56,832 nucleotides of DNA, taken from NCBI RefSeq assembly GCF_014697195.1, contig NZ_JACJRJ010000042.1, forward strand, positions 1 to 56,832. The letters run 5' to 3'. Shown here piece after piece: positions 34,073-43,112 of the stretch (its first letter is position 1; each line of letters opens with the position of its first letter). A model generated the notes under the pieces. It saw only the letters and a program-made list of their open reading frames with translations, had not been told where the DNA came from and ran no database searches. A program made the translations under genes and the position numbers. This DNA is from Cylindrospermum sp. FACHB-282 (GTDB lineage: Bacteria; Cyanobacteriota; Cyanobacteriia; Cyanobacteriales; Nostocaceae).

Positions 34073-34537
34073 TTAGCGGCTTGGACTTGGAGGAGCAACG
34101 GCTGCTTTGACTACCACTTGTTTGACACCTTTAATTTCTTTTGCCAAAGGTTCAATTTTGGCTAATTGCTGCTGATCGTTCACCGTTCCTGCTACAGTCA
34201 CAATGCCATCTTTTGTAGCATTAACTGTTAGTTGACCATTGGGAATGTTAGCTTCTAATTTAGAGCGAACTTCACTAGCAAGGTCTCCTGTGGCTCTATT
34301 TGTATCGCCCCCAGTTGTATTATTCCGCTCTTCACGGGCGCGAATATCAGCATTAAGTTGTCTTCTGCGGACTTCACTTTGGGCATCTTCTTTAGCCGCT
34401 TGGGTTACTTGTGAAGTTGGTGTTGCTGGTGCTTCACCAGGTTCTGGTGCAGTTACAGTTGTTTTGGCTGTATCTTGACAAGCCGCTGCACCCAAGATTA
34501 AAAAAGAACTAATTAGGAAGGGAGTTAGTTTTTTCAT
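34073..34537 (-). CDS. BON-domain lipoprotein
   Basis: About 154 residues from ATG 34537; a TTG at 34564 would add nine. A lipoprotein signal is clear: basic MKKLTPF, hydrophobic LISSFLIL and lipobox LGAAAC with acylated C20. A low-complexity linker with Pro, Thr, Gln and charged residues follows. The C-terminal 65 residues form one BON domain (ASEVRSKLEANIPNGQLTVN, DGIVTVAGTVNDQQQ, IKGVKQVVVKAAV). BON domains bind membranes, and such lipoproteins (OsmY-like) are often osmotic or envelope stress-induced. The location is the periplasmic face of a membrane. Confidence 0.85.
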   Translation of the reverse strand: MKKLTPFLISSFLILGAAACQDTAKTTVTAPEPGEAPATPTSQVTQAAKEDAQSEVRRRQLNADIRAREERNNTTGGDTNRATGDLASEVRSKLEANIPNGQLTVNATKDGIVTVAGTVNDQQQLAKIEPLAKEIKGVKQVVVKAAVAPPSPSR

Positions 34538-34624
34538 TGGTTGAATTCTTGATATAAATGACAAAATGGTGTTTATGGGAGTTTTAGGAGCAAGAGGCTC
34601 AAAATCTGGCTCCTAAAAATTGGC

Positions 34625-35860
34625 TTAAACTTTTTGATCTCGGCGATCAATAATCAATACAGCAGGATCGTCTGCGTGATGGGGGTGAATATTGTTAACA
34701 ATTGGCGTTTCACGATGTTCCACTCGGTCGGAACTAAGGCGATGTTCGCCTACATCCCTGGCATTATAGATAGCAAATTCTTCGATTCCTCGACGTTTGA
34801 GAATTGCTTCAGCTTGGTGAATTTCTGCTTCTGAGCCATCGACAATCACCAAGTAATCACCTCTTTGGAAGCGATCGCTATAAATTCGCACCCGCTCTTC
34901 GGGAATTCCTAAGCCAATAAGTCCGCCAGTAATACCCCCAGCTGCTGCACCTATAGCGCCACCAGCCGCTGTACTCGCCAAAGCAGTCGCCAATGCACCA
35001 CTGGCAATTACGGGCCCGACTCCAGGAATGGCTAAAGCGCCAAGACCGACCAATAAGCCGCCTAAACCGCCTAATACGCCGCCTGTAGCTGCTCCGGCTT
35101 TTGCCCCCTCATCGGCTTTATTACCTGCTCCGACGCGATCGCTACCTCCATCTTTAGCAATCAGAGAAACTTGACTCATCGGGAAACTAGCATCTCGTAA
35201 ATCTCTCAGCGCTGCTTCTGCATCTCGGCGATGAGCAAAGACGCCGATAGCCCGTTTGGTACTAGCGTGTTGGCTGGTAGTAGTGGGAGTAACATCGGTA
35301 GTCCCATGCCTACCATCTGGGTGGTCATAAATGCCATACTCTTCAATACCCCGCTGATGGAGAATTGCTTGTGCTGTAGCAATTTCGGCCTCTGTACCAT
35401 CAAGAATAACTAAATACTCTCCTCGCTCCACTCGCTCGTGGTAAACTTTAGCGCGTTCTTCGGGGATTCCTAAACCAATCAAAGCCCCAATTAAACTACC
35501 AGCTGCTGCACCAATACCAGCACCAGCTAAAGTTGTCGCCAAAGTGGTTGCTGCAGCTCCGGCGAGCATGACAGGGCCGATTCCGGGAATTGCTAAAGTG
35601 CCAAGACCAATTAATAAGCCAGTCAAACCTCCCAAGGCACCGCCAGAAAGCGCCCCGACTTTCGCACCTTCATCAGCTTTATCGCCCACCTTTTCCTGTA
35701 CTTCGGTTCCCGCAATATTGCCTTTATGTTCTGCATCCCGCGCAATTACAGAAACTTTGTCCATTGGAAAGCCGGAATTTTTTAATTCATGCAGCGCTTC
35801 TTCTGCATCCCGGCGGTGAGGAAATACACCTACAGCACGCTTACGCACAGCTACAACCAT
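34625..35860 (-). CDS. duplicated general-stress protein 17M-like, glycine-zipper protein
   Basis: A 411-residue protein made of two similar halves of about 190 residues. Each half starts with a YflT/GSP17M-type fold (RAVGVFPHRRDAEEAL, FPMDKVSVIARD; second copy RAIGVFAHRRDAEAAL, FPMSQVSLIAKD). A long Gly/Ala-rich hydrophobic zipper follows (GGLTGLLIGLGTLAIPGIGP) and a closing strand (IPEERAKVYHERVERGEYLV). The zipper could insert in or oligomerise at membranes. The tail is His-rich and ends DRRDQKV. ATG 35860 follows AGGAG. It is the most upstream of the same-strand group with the BON and CAAD proteins. Role in stress is inferred from the family. Confidence 0.85.
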   Translation of the reverse strand: MVVAVRKRAVGVFPHRRDAEEALHELKNSGFPMDKVSVIARDAEHKGNIAGTEVQEKVGDKADEGAKVGALSGGALGGLTGLLIGLGTLAIPGIGPVMLAGAAATTLATTLAGAGIGAAAGSLIGALIGLGIPEERAKVYHERVERGEYLVILDGTEAEIATAQAILHQRGIEEYGIYDHPDGRHGTTDVTPTTTSQHASTKRAIGVFAHRRDAEAALRDLRDASFPMSQVSLIAKDGGSDRVGAGNKADEGAKAGAATGGVLGGLGGLLVGLGALAIPGVGPVIASGALATALASTAAGGAIGAAAGGITGGLIGLGIPEERVRIYSDRFQRGDYLVIVDGSEAEIHQAEAILKRRGIEEFAIYNARDVGEHRLSSDRVEHRETPIVNNIHPHHADDPAVLIIDRRDQKV

Positions 35861-36503
35861 CTTTATATTCTCCTAACAAAATATACAACACTTAATTTTT
35901 GAATTTTTTATTGTTGTCAATGACTTTATTACTACATTTTTTTATTAATTTCTCCTCAATCAATTGGAGTAACTTTTTATCTGTCATTAGATATAGGTAG
36001 ATATAGGTTTATGTATAAAATTTGAAGAATAAACTGATTTTTTAAGCAAATTAAGACAAAATTTCCAGATTAATTATTCTTTAGATATGGCAATTTTATC
36101 TAGCAGTTTATTATCATCTTAAGTGGATTGATCAGAAGTAGCATTAACTATAATTATTCAGTAAATCAAATGTTTTGTAGGACTGCTATTCAAGAGACTT
36201 TAAATATATTATTGACAAAATAATCTCCGTGAATATAATGTAAGTATGTGTGCATGGCTCTGAATAATGCAATTAAGCTTCTGGATTCAGTAAAGAAATC
36301 ACCTAAAAAACTTTTGAATCACTAAGTAGTAAAAGGTGATAGCCAACAAATAAATCTCTATATGTGACCCGGATCACACAAACTTAACTATTAAATCACT
36401 GTTAAGTTATTCTGCCGTCACTTGGCATTTAGGAGAATAAAATATACTAATTGAAGGAGAGATATTTTTGGTGGATACTTGGTGGTTGTGAGGAGTTACT
36501 ATT
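35861..36503. other. AT-rich intergenic region with a CRP-type site
   Basis: A 640-bp divergent spacer. The right third holds the perfect CRP-like palindrome at 36363-36378, a TATACT hexamer near 36446 and a GAAGGAG near 36455. The left part is AT-rich without visible repeats and should contain the promoter of the stress protein gene. Confidence 0.55.
36363..36378. promoter_or_regulatory. perfect CRP-type binding site
   Basis: TGTGA-CCCGGA-TCACA, the exact TGTGA-N6-TCACA consensus recognised by cyanobacterial cAMP receptor proteins (SyCRP1, AnCrpA). It lies 125 bp before the small secreted-peptide gene and 370 bp before the pentapeptide gene. Use by CRP is inferred. Confidence 0.65.
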
Positions 36504-36650
36504 ATGTCGGAAAAAATTATACTGGCGGTTATCTTAACATTTAGCTTTAATTTATTTGCTCAAATGAGTTTGTCTTCTCCTAGCCAGGGAACAGCAAAGG
36601 TGTCCTTGCACAACCAAGAGGTTTTAGCTCTCACTGAAATTCCCAAGTAA
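36504..36650 (+). CDS. small secreted peptide (48 aa)
   Basis: ATG at 36504 after GGAG opens a 48-codon frame: MSEKIILAVILTFSFNLFAQ and then a polar tail ending ALTEIPK. The hydrophobic start resembles a signal peptide with a cut near FAQ, leaving about 28 residues. It is positioned downstream of the CRP-type site and about 100 bp before the pentapeptide-repeat gene, so both may share a transcript. No family is recognised. Evidence is the ribosome site, the signal-like segment and the regulatory context. Confidence 0.45.
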   Translation: MSEKIILAVILTFSFNLFAQMSLSSPSQGTAKVSLHNQEVLALTEIPK

Positions 36651-36747
36651 TCTGAGCATCTACGGAGGACAATATGCTCTGATTACTCGTAGGATTTAAG
36701 GTATAAATCTATCTCTGCTATCGATAAGAGATATTGCGTCACCCAGT

Positions 36748-37518
36748 ATGAAAAGCCAAATTCTAGCAACAGCTGTATTTTTAACAACAATTAGCCTGAC
36801 AACAACAGCCCAAGGGGCGAATTCCGAAGACATCAGGCAGTTATTGGCTACCAAAAAATGTCAAAATTGTGATCTCAGGGTAGCTGGTTTGGTGATGGCT
36901 GACTTATCGGGAGCGGATTTGAGGGGAGCCAATCTCACAGGTGCTAACCTCAGCCGTGCAAACTTGAGCAGTGCTGATTTGCGGGGTGCAAACTTGAGCG
37001 GTGCTAGTTTATTTGGAGTGAACCTGAGTGAAGCTAAACTAAGTGGGGCAAATATGGTGGGTGCTGACTTGAGAAATACCTATTTAGTTAATGCAGAATT
37101 AACTGGTGTTAATCTCAACAGCACTAACCTACAAGGGGCAATTGGCATACCATTGCAAATTGCCAAACCAGAAGAATTTTATGCTTGGGGTGTAGCAGAG
37201 GCAGAAAAAGGAAATCTAAAACCAGCAATTGATTATTTTAGTCAGGCGATCGCTATTAAACCCGACTATGCAGGGGCTTATCTATCTCGTGGTATTGCCA
37301 GCTACCAAGGCTTAGATAGACAAAGTGCCTTAAAAGATGCCCAAATAGCCGAACAACTGTTTACATCCCAAAATAACGCTCCAGGAATTCAAACAGCCCA
37401 GGCTTTTGTTAAAGAACTGCAAACACCCTATGGTGAAAAAGTAAATGCTGGTAAACCCAGTTTTTTTGACTTTGTGAGTGGAGTTAGTTCACTCTTACTT
37501 CAGTTTTTACCCTTTTAG
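36748..37518 (+). CDS. secreted pentapeptide-repeat protein with TPR segment
   Basis: A 256-residue protein. A signal peptide (1-23, ending TTAQGA) and a CQNCDL cysteine pair (C38, C41) precede about 17 pentapeptide units of type A(D/N)LxG (residues 50-130), which form a right-handed quadrilateral beta-helix. Residues 143-200 are TPR-like (AWGVAEAEKGNLKPAIDYFS, then PDYAGAYLSRGIASYQGLDR). This secreted pentapeptide-plus-TPR layout recurs in cyanobacteria with unknown function. The last 35 bp overlap the convergent ribbon-helix-helix gene. Confidence 0.85.
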   Translation: MKSQILATAVFLTTISLTTTAQGANSEDIRQLLATKKCQNCDLRVAGLVMADLSGADLRGANLTGANLSRANLSSADLRGANLSGASLFGVNLSEAKLSGANMVGADLRNTYLVNAELTGVNLNSTNLQGAIGIPLQIAKPEEFYAWGVAEAEKGNLKPAIDYFSQAIAIKPDYAGAYLSRGIASYQGLDRQSALKDAQIAEQLFTSQNNAPGIQTAQAFVKELQTPYGEKVNAGKPSFFDFVSGVSSLLLQFLPF

Positions 37519-37765
37519 GCCGTTCCTCACCTGCTCGAAGCTGACGGATCAACTCGACAGAGCTTGATTGAATACCTGTTGCAGCTTCTACTTCGGCACT
37601 ACGAGCCACAATCCGCTGATGTGCGGCCAGTGATCGCCGTCGTCGTACCTCGCGGGCGATGGCTTCGACAATCATCTCATTAAAAGACTCGCTACCTTCT
37701 CGAAACTGCCTTGCTTGCTGAAGCAGATCGGCAGGAATGCGGACAGTTACAGCTTCTCGTTCCAT
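37484..37765 (-). CDS. ribbon-helix-helix DNA-binding protein (antitoxin-like)
   Basis: 93 residues. The start REAVTVRIPADLLQQARQF gives the beta-strand and first helix of a CopG/Arc-type ribbon-helix-helix, followed by SFNEMIVEAIAREVRRRR as the second helix. The C-terminal part (AHQRIVARSAEVEAATGIQS onward) could be a partner-binding segment as in type II antitoxins. No toxin gene is adjacent: downstream on its strand it overlaps the convergent pentapeptide gene by 35 bp and upstream is ilvD. It is therefore either an orphan antitoxin or a small regulator. Confidence 0.65.
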   Translation of the reverse strand: MEREAVTVRIPADLLQQARQFREGSESFNEMIVEAIAREVRRRRSLAAHQRIVARSAEVEAATGIQSSSVELIRQLRAGEERPKRVKTEVRVN

Positions 37766-37978
37766 AGTTCCAACCGATACAACTAGGACGTGATATCATA
37801 TAGTGTAACTATTTTTTGCACCAATCTACATACTTAGACTTTGCCGATTGCGCAGAGCGCAGCGCCAAAGGCGATCGCCACTCGTGAGGCTGTAATCACC
37901 CGTGACTCTGGAATCATGCTCAATTGTGCAGCATATTTTGAGAAAATCAGATGAGACGATCGCACAGAAGGAAAAAAG

Positions 37979-39670
37979 ATGTCAGACAATTTGAAAAGCC
38001 ACGTTGTGACCCAAGGGGTGCAGCGATCGCCAAATCGAGCAATGCTGCGTGCAGTTGGTTTTAGGGATGAAGATTTCACTAAAGCCATTGTCGGCGTTGC
38101 CAACGGTTACAGTACTATTACCCCCTGCAATATGGGGATAAATCAACTGGCACAAAGGGCAGAAATTAGTATTAAAAATGCCGGAGCGATGCCGCAAATC
38201 TTCGGTACTATTACTATCAGCGATGGCATTTCTATGGGAACTGAAGGGATGAAATATTCCCTAGTATCACGGGAAGTAATTGCCGATTCCATTGAAACCG
38301 CCTGCACTGGACAGAGTATGGATGGTGTAATCGCTATCGGCGGTTGTGATAAAAATATGCCAGGGGCAATGATTGCGATCGCCCGCATGAATATCCCCGC
38401 TATCTTTGTTTACGGTGGCACTATTAAACCTGGACACTACAACGGACGGGATCTCACCGTTGTCAGTTCTTTTGAAGCAGTAGGTCAATACAGCGCCGGC
38501 AAAATTGACGAAAAAGAATTATTAGCAGTTGAAAGTCTGGCTTGTCCTGGTGCTGGTTCCTGCGGTGGGATGTTCACAGCTAACACCATGTCTTCAGCCT
38601 TTGAGGCAATGGGGATGAGTTTACCCTACTCCTCAACCATGGCAGCAGAAGACGCAGAAAAAGCTGATAGTACAGAAAAATCAGCCTTTGTCTTAGTCGA
38701 TGCCATTCGTCAGCAAATTTTACCCCGCCAGATTATCACCCGTAAATCTATCGAGAATGCTATTTCTGTAATTATGGCCGTGGGTGGTTCCACAAATGCC
38801 GTGTTGCATTTTTTGGCGATCGCTAATGCTGCTGGTGTAGAACTGACTATAGACGACTTTGAAGTGATTCGCGGACGTGTCCCCGTTTTATGTGACTTGA
38901 AACCCAGCGGTAAGTATGTCGCGACAGACTTACACAAAGCCGGCGGCATTCCCCAAGTGATGAAAATGCTCCTAGTCCATGGCTTACTACATGGAGATGC
39001 CCTGACAATTAGCGGTGAAACAGTTGCCGAAGTCTTAGCAGACATACCAGCAGAACCATCCCCCAGCCAAGATGTGATCCGTCCTTGGAATAACCCGATG
39101 TATGCCCAAGGTCATTTAGCCATTCTCAAAGGCAATTTAGCGACAGAAGGGGCAGTTGCCAAAATTACAGGCGTTAAAAAGCCAGTAATTACAGGACCCG
39201 CAAGGGTATTTGAATCAGAAGAATCTTGTTTAGATGCTATTTTGGCGGGTAAAATTCAAGCTGGTGATATCATCGTCATCCGCTACGAAGGCCCCAAAGG
39301 CGGGCCGGGAATGCGGGAAATGCTGGCTCCCACATCGGCAATTATCGGTGCTGGTTTGGGCGACGCAGTGGGATTAATTACCGACGGACGCTTTTCTGGC
39401 GGTACTTACGGCATGGTAGTTGGTCACGTCGCCCCAGAAGCAGCTGTTGGTGGTGCGATCGCTCTAGTAGAAGAAGGTGATAGCATCACTATTGATGCCC
39501 CTGCTCGTCGTTTGCAATTAAACATCTCCGATGCAGAATTAGCCCAACGTCGTGCCAACTGGCAACCCCCCGCACCACGTTACACTAAAGGAGTACTGGC
39601 GAAATACGCCAAATTAGTATCTTCTAGCAGTGTCGGTGCAGTCACAGATTTAGACTTGTTTGATAATTAG
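37979..39670 (+). CDS. ilvD: dihydroxy-acid dehydratase
   Basis: Dehydratase of branched-chain amino acid synthesis, converting 2,3-dihydroxy-isovalerate or -methylvalerate to the 2-keto acids with an Fe-S cluster. The length of 563 residues is normal. Cluster and active-site motifs are visible: [23 protein letters not shown] and [16 protein letters not shown], each with a cluster cysteine, plus the C-terminal [23 protein letters not shown] 37979 follows AAGGA by seven bases. It is a single gene with P450 82 bp downstream. Confidence 0.97.
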   Translation: MSDNLKSHVVTQGVQRSPNRAMLRAVGFRDEDFTKAIVGVANGYSTITPCNMGINQLAQRAEISIKNAGAMPQIFGTITISDGISMGTEGMKYSLVSREVIADSIETACTGQSMDGVIAIGGCDKNMPGAMIAIARMNIPAIFVYGGTIKPGHYNGRDLTVVSSFEAVGQYSAGKIDEKELLAVESLACPGAGSCGGMFTANTMSSAFEAMGMSLPYSSTMAAEDAEKADSTEKSAFVLVDAIRQQILPRQIITRKSIENAISVIMAVGGSTNAVLHFLAIANAAGVELTIDDFEVIRGRVPVLCDLKPSGKYVATDLHKAGGIPQVMKMLLVHGLLHGDALTISGETVAEVLADIPAEPSPSQDVIRPWNNPMYAQGHLAILKGNLATEGAVAKITGVKKPVITGPARVFESEESCLDAILAGKIQAGDIIVIRYEGPKGGPGMREMLAPTSAIIGAGLGDAVGLITDGRFSGGTYGMVVGHVAPEAAVGGAIALVEEGDSITIDAPARRLQLNISDAELAQRRANWQPPAPRYTKGVLAKYAKLVSSSSVGAVTDLDLFDN

Positions 39671-39752
39671 TTATTAGTCGTTAAGTTTTGACTAGAGATG
39701 AGTCAATGTTCCGACTCATCTCTGATTTTTAATATTTCCGAAGTAATTTTTT

Positions 39753-41069
39753 ATGAAAAACGATCTCAATCCTCCCGGAAGTTTTGGTCTACCTTTATTT
39801 GGTGAGACATTCGCCTTTATAGCTAATCCCTATACCTTTGTTAAAAAGCGTTATCAAAAGTATGGCTCTATCTTTAAAACTAACATTCTGGGTAGACCAA
39901 CAGTTGTCATGGTAGGGCCAGAGGCGGTAGAGTTTTTTCTTTCTAGTCAGATGGAGTCTTTTTCTTGGCGTGAAGGATGGCCAAATAATTTCAAGATATT
40001 GCTGGGAGAATCCCTGTTTCTGCAAGATGGAGAGGAACACCGCCGAAATCGCCGCTTAATTATGCCAGCGTTACATGGGCCCGCATTGGCAAATTATGCA
40101 GACACAATGGCGGATATCACCGATAGCTATCTCAAAAAGTGGGAGCAAAAGCAGGAATTTACCTGGTTAGAAGAGTTTAAACAACTAACGTTTGATATCG
40201 CCAGTCAGTTATTACTGGGTACTAATCCCGGTGCAGAAAATGCCCGATTGAGTCGATTATTTCAAAGGCTGACAAATGGTTTGTTGGCGATTAACCCTTT
40301 GCCCTTACCATTTACTAAATTTGGTCAAGCAATAGCAGCGCGTAATCAAATCCTAGAACATTTGACTAAAGTTGTCAGAGAACGTCAGCTAAATCCTACC
40401 AACGACGCCCTCAGTTTGTTAGTCCAAGCTAGGGATGAAGAAGGTAATTGCATGAGTGAAAAAGAACTCATCGCCCAGGCACTGCTGTTACTTTTTGCAG
40501 GACATGAAACCACAACCTCAATGTTAACTTGGCTGTGTTTAGAATTAGCCCGTCACCCAGAAGTAATGCAACGGGCTAGGGAAGAACAATTGCAGCTTGC
40601 AAGTATTGGTGCATTGAATTTAGAACATTTGGGGCAAATGCCATATTTAGAGCAAGTTTTATCGGAAGTTGAAAGACTACATCCGCCAGTTGGTGGGGGA
40701 TTTCGTGGTGTAATTAAAGAATTTGAGTTTAATGGCTACCGCATTCCCGCAGGTTGGCAATTATACTATTCGATTCTCATGACTCACCAGATCGAAGAAA
40801 TTTACCCAGAACCAGAGCGTTTTGATCCAGAACGGTTTAGTCCTCAACGTCAGGAACATAGACAATATCCTATGAGTTTAATTGGTTTTGGCGGCGGGCC
40901 ACGCATCTGTGTTGGCATTGCCTTTGCCAAGATGGAAATGAAAATTGTTGCTGCCCAGCTTTTACGCCGCTATGATTGGGAAATATTGCCCCATCAAAGT
41001 TTAGCTCCGGTACCAATTCCCACAAATCACCCTCAAGATGGTTTAAAGGTTCGATTTCAGCCCCGGTAA
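39753..41069 (+). CDS. cytochrome P450 (CYP120-like)
   Basis: A 438-residue soluble P450. The oxygen-binding I-helix motif AGHETT is at 249-254, ExxR is E305-R308, the PERF-type segment is PERFDPERFSP (354-364), and the haem loop is FGGGPRICVG with ligand C386. The overall sequence follows the CYP120/CYP26-like cyanobacterial family, whose Synechocystis member hydroxylates retinoic acid. There is no membrane anchor. Redox partners are not in the window. The next gene starts 8 bp after the stop, suggesting co-transcription. Confidence 0.93.
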   Translation: MKNDLNPPGSFGLPLFGETFAFIANPYTFVKKRYQKYGSIFKTNILGRPTVVMVGPEAVEFFLSSQMESFSWREGWPNNFKILLGESLFLQDGEEHRRNRRLIMPALHGPALANYADTMADITDSYLKKWEQKQEFTWLEEFKQLTFDIASQLLLGTNPGAENARLSRLFQRLTNGLLAINPLPLPFTKFGQAIAARNQILEHLTKVVRERQLNPTNDALSLLVQARDEEGNCMSEKELIAQALLLLFAGHETTTSMLTWLCLELARHPEVMQRAREEQLQLASIGALNLEHLGQMPYLEQVLSEVERLHPPVGGGFRGVIKEFEFNGYRIPAGWQLYYSILMTHQIEEIYPEPERFDPERFSPQRQEHRQYPMSLIGFGGGPRICVGIAFAKMEMKIVAAQLLRRYDWEILPHQSLAPVPIPTNHPQDGLKVRFQPR

Positions 41070-41077
41070 GATGTTCT

Positions 41078-41794
41078 ATGGCACTTCAAATAGAGAGACA
41101 TTTGCCTAACGGAATTTTTCAAAGTTTGCAAATAGTCAAAGAGTTTGTGAATGCTAAAGTTAACTCTCTGACTAATTCAGCGCAGCAAGTCAGAGGGTCT
41201 TTCCAGGAAACAGCAACTCAAGCTACCGATAGGGCTATTGATACAGTTACCACAACACTAGAGCATAGCTGGCAGACTGCCGAACAAATCAAGAGTAGAG
41301 CATCAGGCGCAATTCAAACAACAATTACTTCTGCTGTCGGGGATTGGTTGGTACAACACCCTGTATTTTTCCGGTTAGCCCAAATTCTGGGTTGGGCCAC
41401 TGATCACCCTATTATCAGTTTAATTATTCTGCTATTTGCGATCGCACTCCTCTGGAGTGTCATCAAGGCAATTATCCGCTTGATTGAAACAGCTAGTTGG
41501 TCAATTCTGCAAGCTCCCTTAAAATTACTTCAGGCTGTGATTACAGTTAGCTTTTTGTACTTGACAAAAGTTGGTAGCTATGCAGACCAAGAAATCACAG
41601 GCGTTAAAACCTCAGAAGTAGTCCCTGTAAGCCATACAACAATTTACCAAACTAAACAGCAACGATTAGCAGAAATTTCTAGTCGCTTAGAGGAAATTCA
41701 ACAGGAACAGCATCAGCTTTTACAAGAAGCAGCAGATTTAATTGCTGCCGATACCATTGAGTTCCAAATACCTGGAGCGAAATTAAACAGCTAA
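41078..41794 (+). CDS. membrane protein with coiled-coil tail, unknown function
   Basis: 238 residues from ATG 41078, 8 bp after the P450 stop. The N-terminal 100 residues are amphipathic helix-rich with repeated Thr/Ala/Gln (ETATQATDRAIDTVTTTLEH), like apolipoprotein-type or LEA-like helices. Two hydrophobic segments (about 120-140, IISLIILLFAIALLWSVI, and 150-170) form a hairpin in the membrane. The C-terminus is a charged coiled coil (RLAEISSRLEEIQQEQHQLL). No family is recognised. Co-transcription with P450 is likely but says little about function. Confidence 0.7.
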   Translation: MALQIERHLPNGIFQSLQIVKEFVNAKVNSLTNSAQQVRGSFQETATQATDRAIDTVTTTLEHSWQTAEQIKSRASGAIQTTITSAVGDWLVQHPVFFRLAQILGWATDHPIISLIILLFAIALLWSVIKAIIRLIETASWSILQAPLKLLQAVITVSFLYLTKVGSYADQEITGVKTSEVVPVSHTTIYQTKQQRLAEISSRLEEIQQEQHQLLQEAADLIAADTIEFQIPGAKLNS

Positions 41795-41891
41795 TATCGT
41801 GTCCGGTTAAAGACTTATCATTAAGACCGCAGTTCTTGCTTTCTTGCAGGGGGAAACCCTGTTTTTGCATAGATGTAGGAATCATAACTAA

Positions 41892-43094
41892 TTAGCCGGA
41901 CATGATATAACGCCCAGGAGACATCTGGGCAATGATTTCATCTTCCTGACCAGTTACAAAATTAGCAAAGCGCCTTGCCAAAGGTGGTATAATTACAAGG
42001 GGGTTGCTGAATCCAGAAAAAACATGAACACCCGCAAATCCTGGAATAGCGCCAATTAAAGGAAGACGATCACTACTAAAAGCCACTAAGCAATGATGCC
42101 AAGTCCCTGGTAGCTTCCCCAAAGCTGGTAAAATTTTCCCGACACTTTGACGCAACCACTTTTCACTTTCCTCGGAGTTAACCTTCCCATCAGGATCTGT
42201 GAGAGTGCGGGTAATTTGACCCAAAACCACACTACCATCGAGAAACTGCACTGCACCCCCATCTAAAATCGGTGGTACTGGTTGGTTACCCGGTTGATTC
42301 CACAATTCATCAACTTGGGTAGATTCAGCTTCTAATTGAAATCGTTGCTGATTAGCTGGCATCACCAAGGTATGTAACCGCAGCTCAACTGGTGGGGTTT
42401 TAATTATCTCTGCGTGAGAAAAATAGAGCTTGATGGGAATACCAGCTGATTTGAGTAGTTGTCGGCTAAGTCCACCAGCGCAAATAACAATATTGGCACT
42501 GTGGAAAGTTGCGGTGGTTGTCTTTACACCTGTAAATCTGACTTCGCTTTCGGCTAGCAGGTTCTTCTGTGATCTAGTCTGTAATTCCAGTACTTGGGTG
42601 ATTTCCATTTCCCCCCCAGCACGCAGAAAAGCCTGAATGTAACCTTGAGTAGTTTTTTCTGCGTGGATATGGCCATGTTTGACAGTTAAAGCACCTGCGA
42701 TCGCCTTTTGGTTTAATAATGGTTCTAATTCACAAGCTTCTTGAATACTGAGTAACCGAGGTGGAGTAGCTAGATGGGCGTAAGATGCAGCAGCTACGTC
42801 TGGGTCACTGTCAGTAGAAATAGTGAGTAATAAATCTAATTGACGAAACTCCGTTTCAGCGTCTAACTCTTGAGACAAAATGTAGTGTCGTGCGATCGCT
42901 TCTTGGCATAGTTGGCGTGTAATTGGTGTTGTACCCGACCAATAGGCAAGTCCACCATAACTATAGCTAGTTGCATTCTGTGGTTTTCTCTGTTGCTCTA
43001 GTAAAATTACGGATAACCCTTTTTTGACCAATTCATAGGCAAGTGCAGCACCCGTAATTCCACCACCAACCACCATCCAGTCGTAGGTTTTCAT
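41892..43094 (-). CDS. FAD-dependent amine/amino-acid oxidoreductase (DadA/GlyOx-like)
   Basis: About 400 residues from ATG 43094 (MKTYDW); an ATG at 43112 would add six. The dinucleotide-binding loop VVGGGITGAALAYELVKKG is at the N-terminus, and the C-terminal FAD motif is LPLIGAIPGFAGVHVFSGFS. This is the DAO family (glycine, sarcosine and D-amino acid oxidases). Several substrates are possible. It is convergent with the P450/membrane pair and has a 1.3-kb non-coding region upstream. Confidence 0.87.
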   Translation of the reverse strand: MKTYDWMVVGGGITGAALAYELVKKGLSVILLEQQRKPQNATSYSYGGLAYWSGTTPITRQLCQEAIARHYILSQELDAETEFRQLDLLLTISTDSDPDVAAASYAHLATPPRLLSIQEACELEPLLNQKAIAGALTVKHGHIHAEKTTQGYIQAFLRAGGEMEITQVLELQTRSQKNLLAESEVRFTGVKTTTATFHSANIVICAGGLSRQLLKSAGIPIKLYFSHAEIIKTPPVELRLHTLVMPANQQRFQLEAESTQVDELWNQPGNQPVPPILDGGAVQFLDGSVVLGQITRTLTDPDGKVNSEESEKWLRQSVGKILPALGKLPGTWHHCLVAFSSDRLPLIGAIPGFAGVHVFSGFSNPLVIIPPLARRFANFVTGQEDEIIAQMSPGRYIMSG

Positions 43095-43112
43095 ACTTTT
43101 CCATACTTTCAT

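Noticed and set aside
37484-37765. Complete toxin-antitoxin module at the ribbon-helix-helix gene
   Set aside because: No toxin-like frame is adjacent; only the antitoxin-like protein can be supported.
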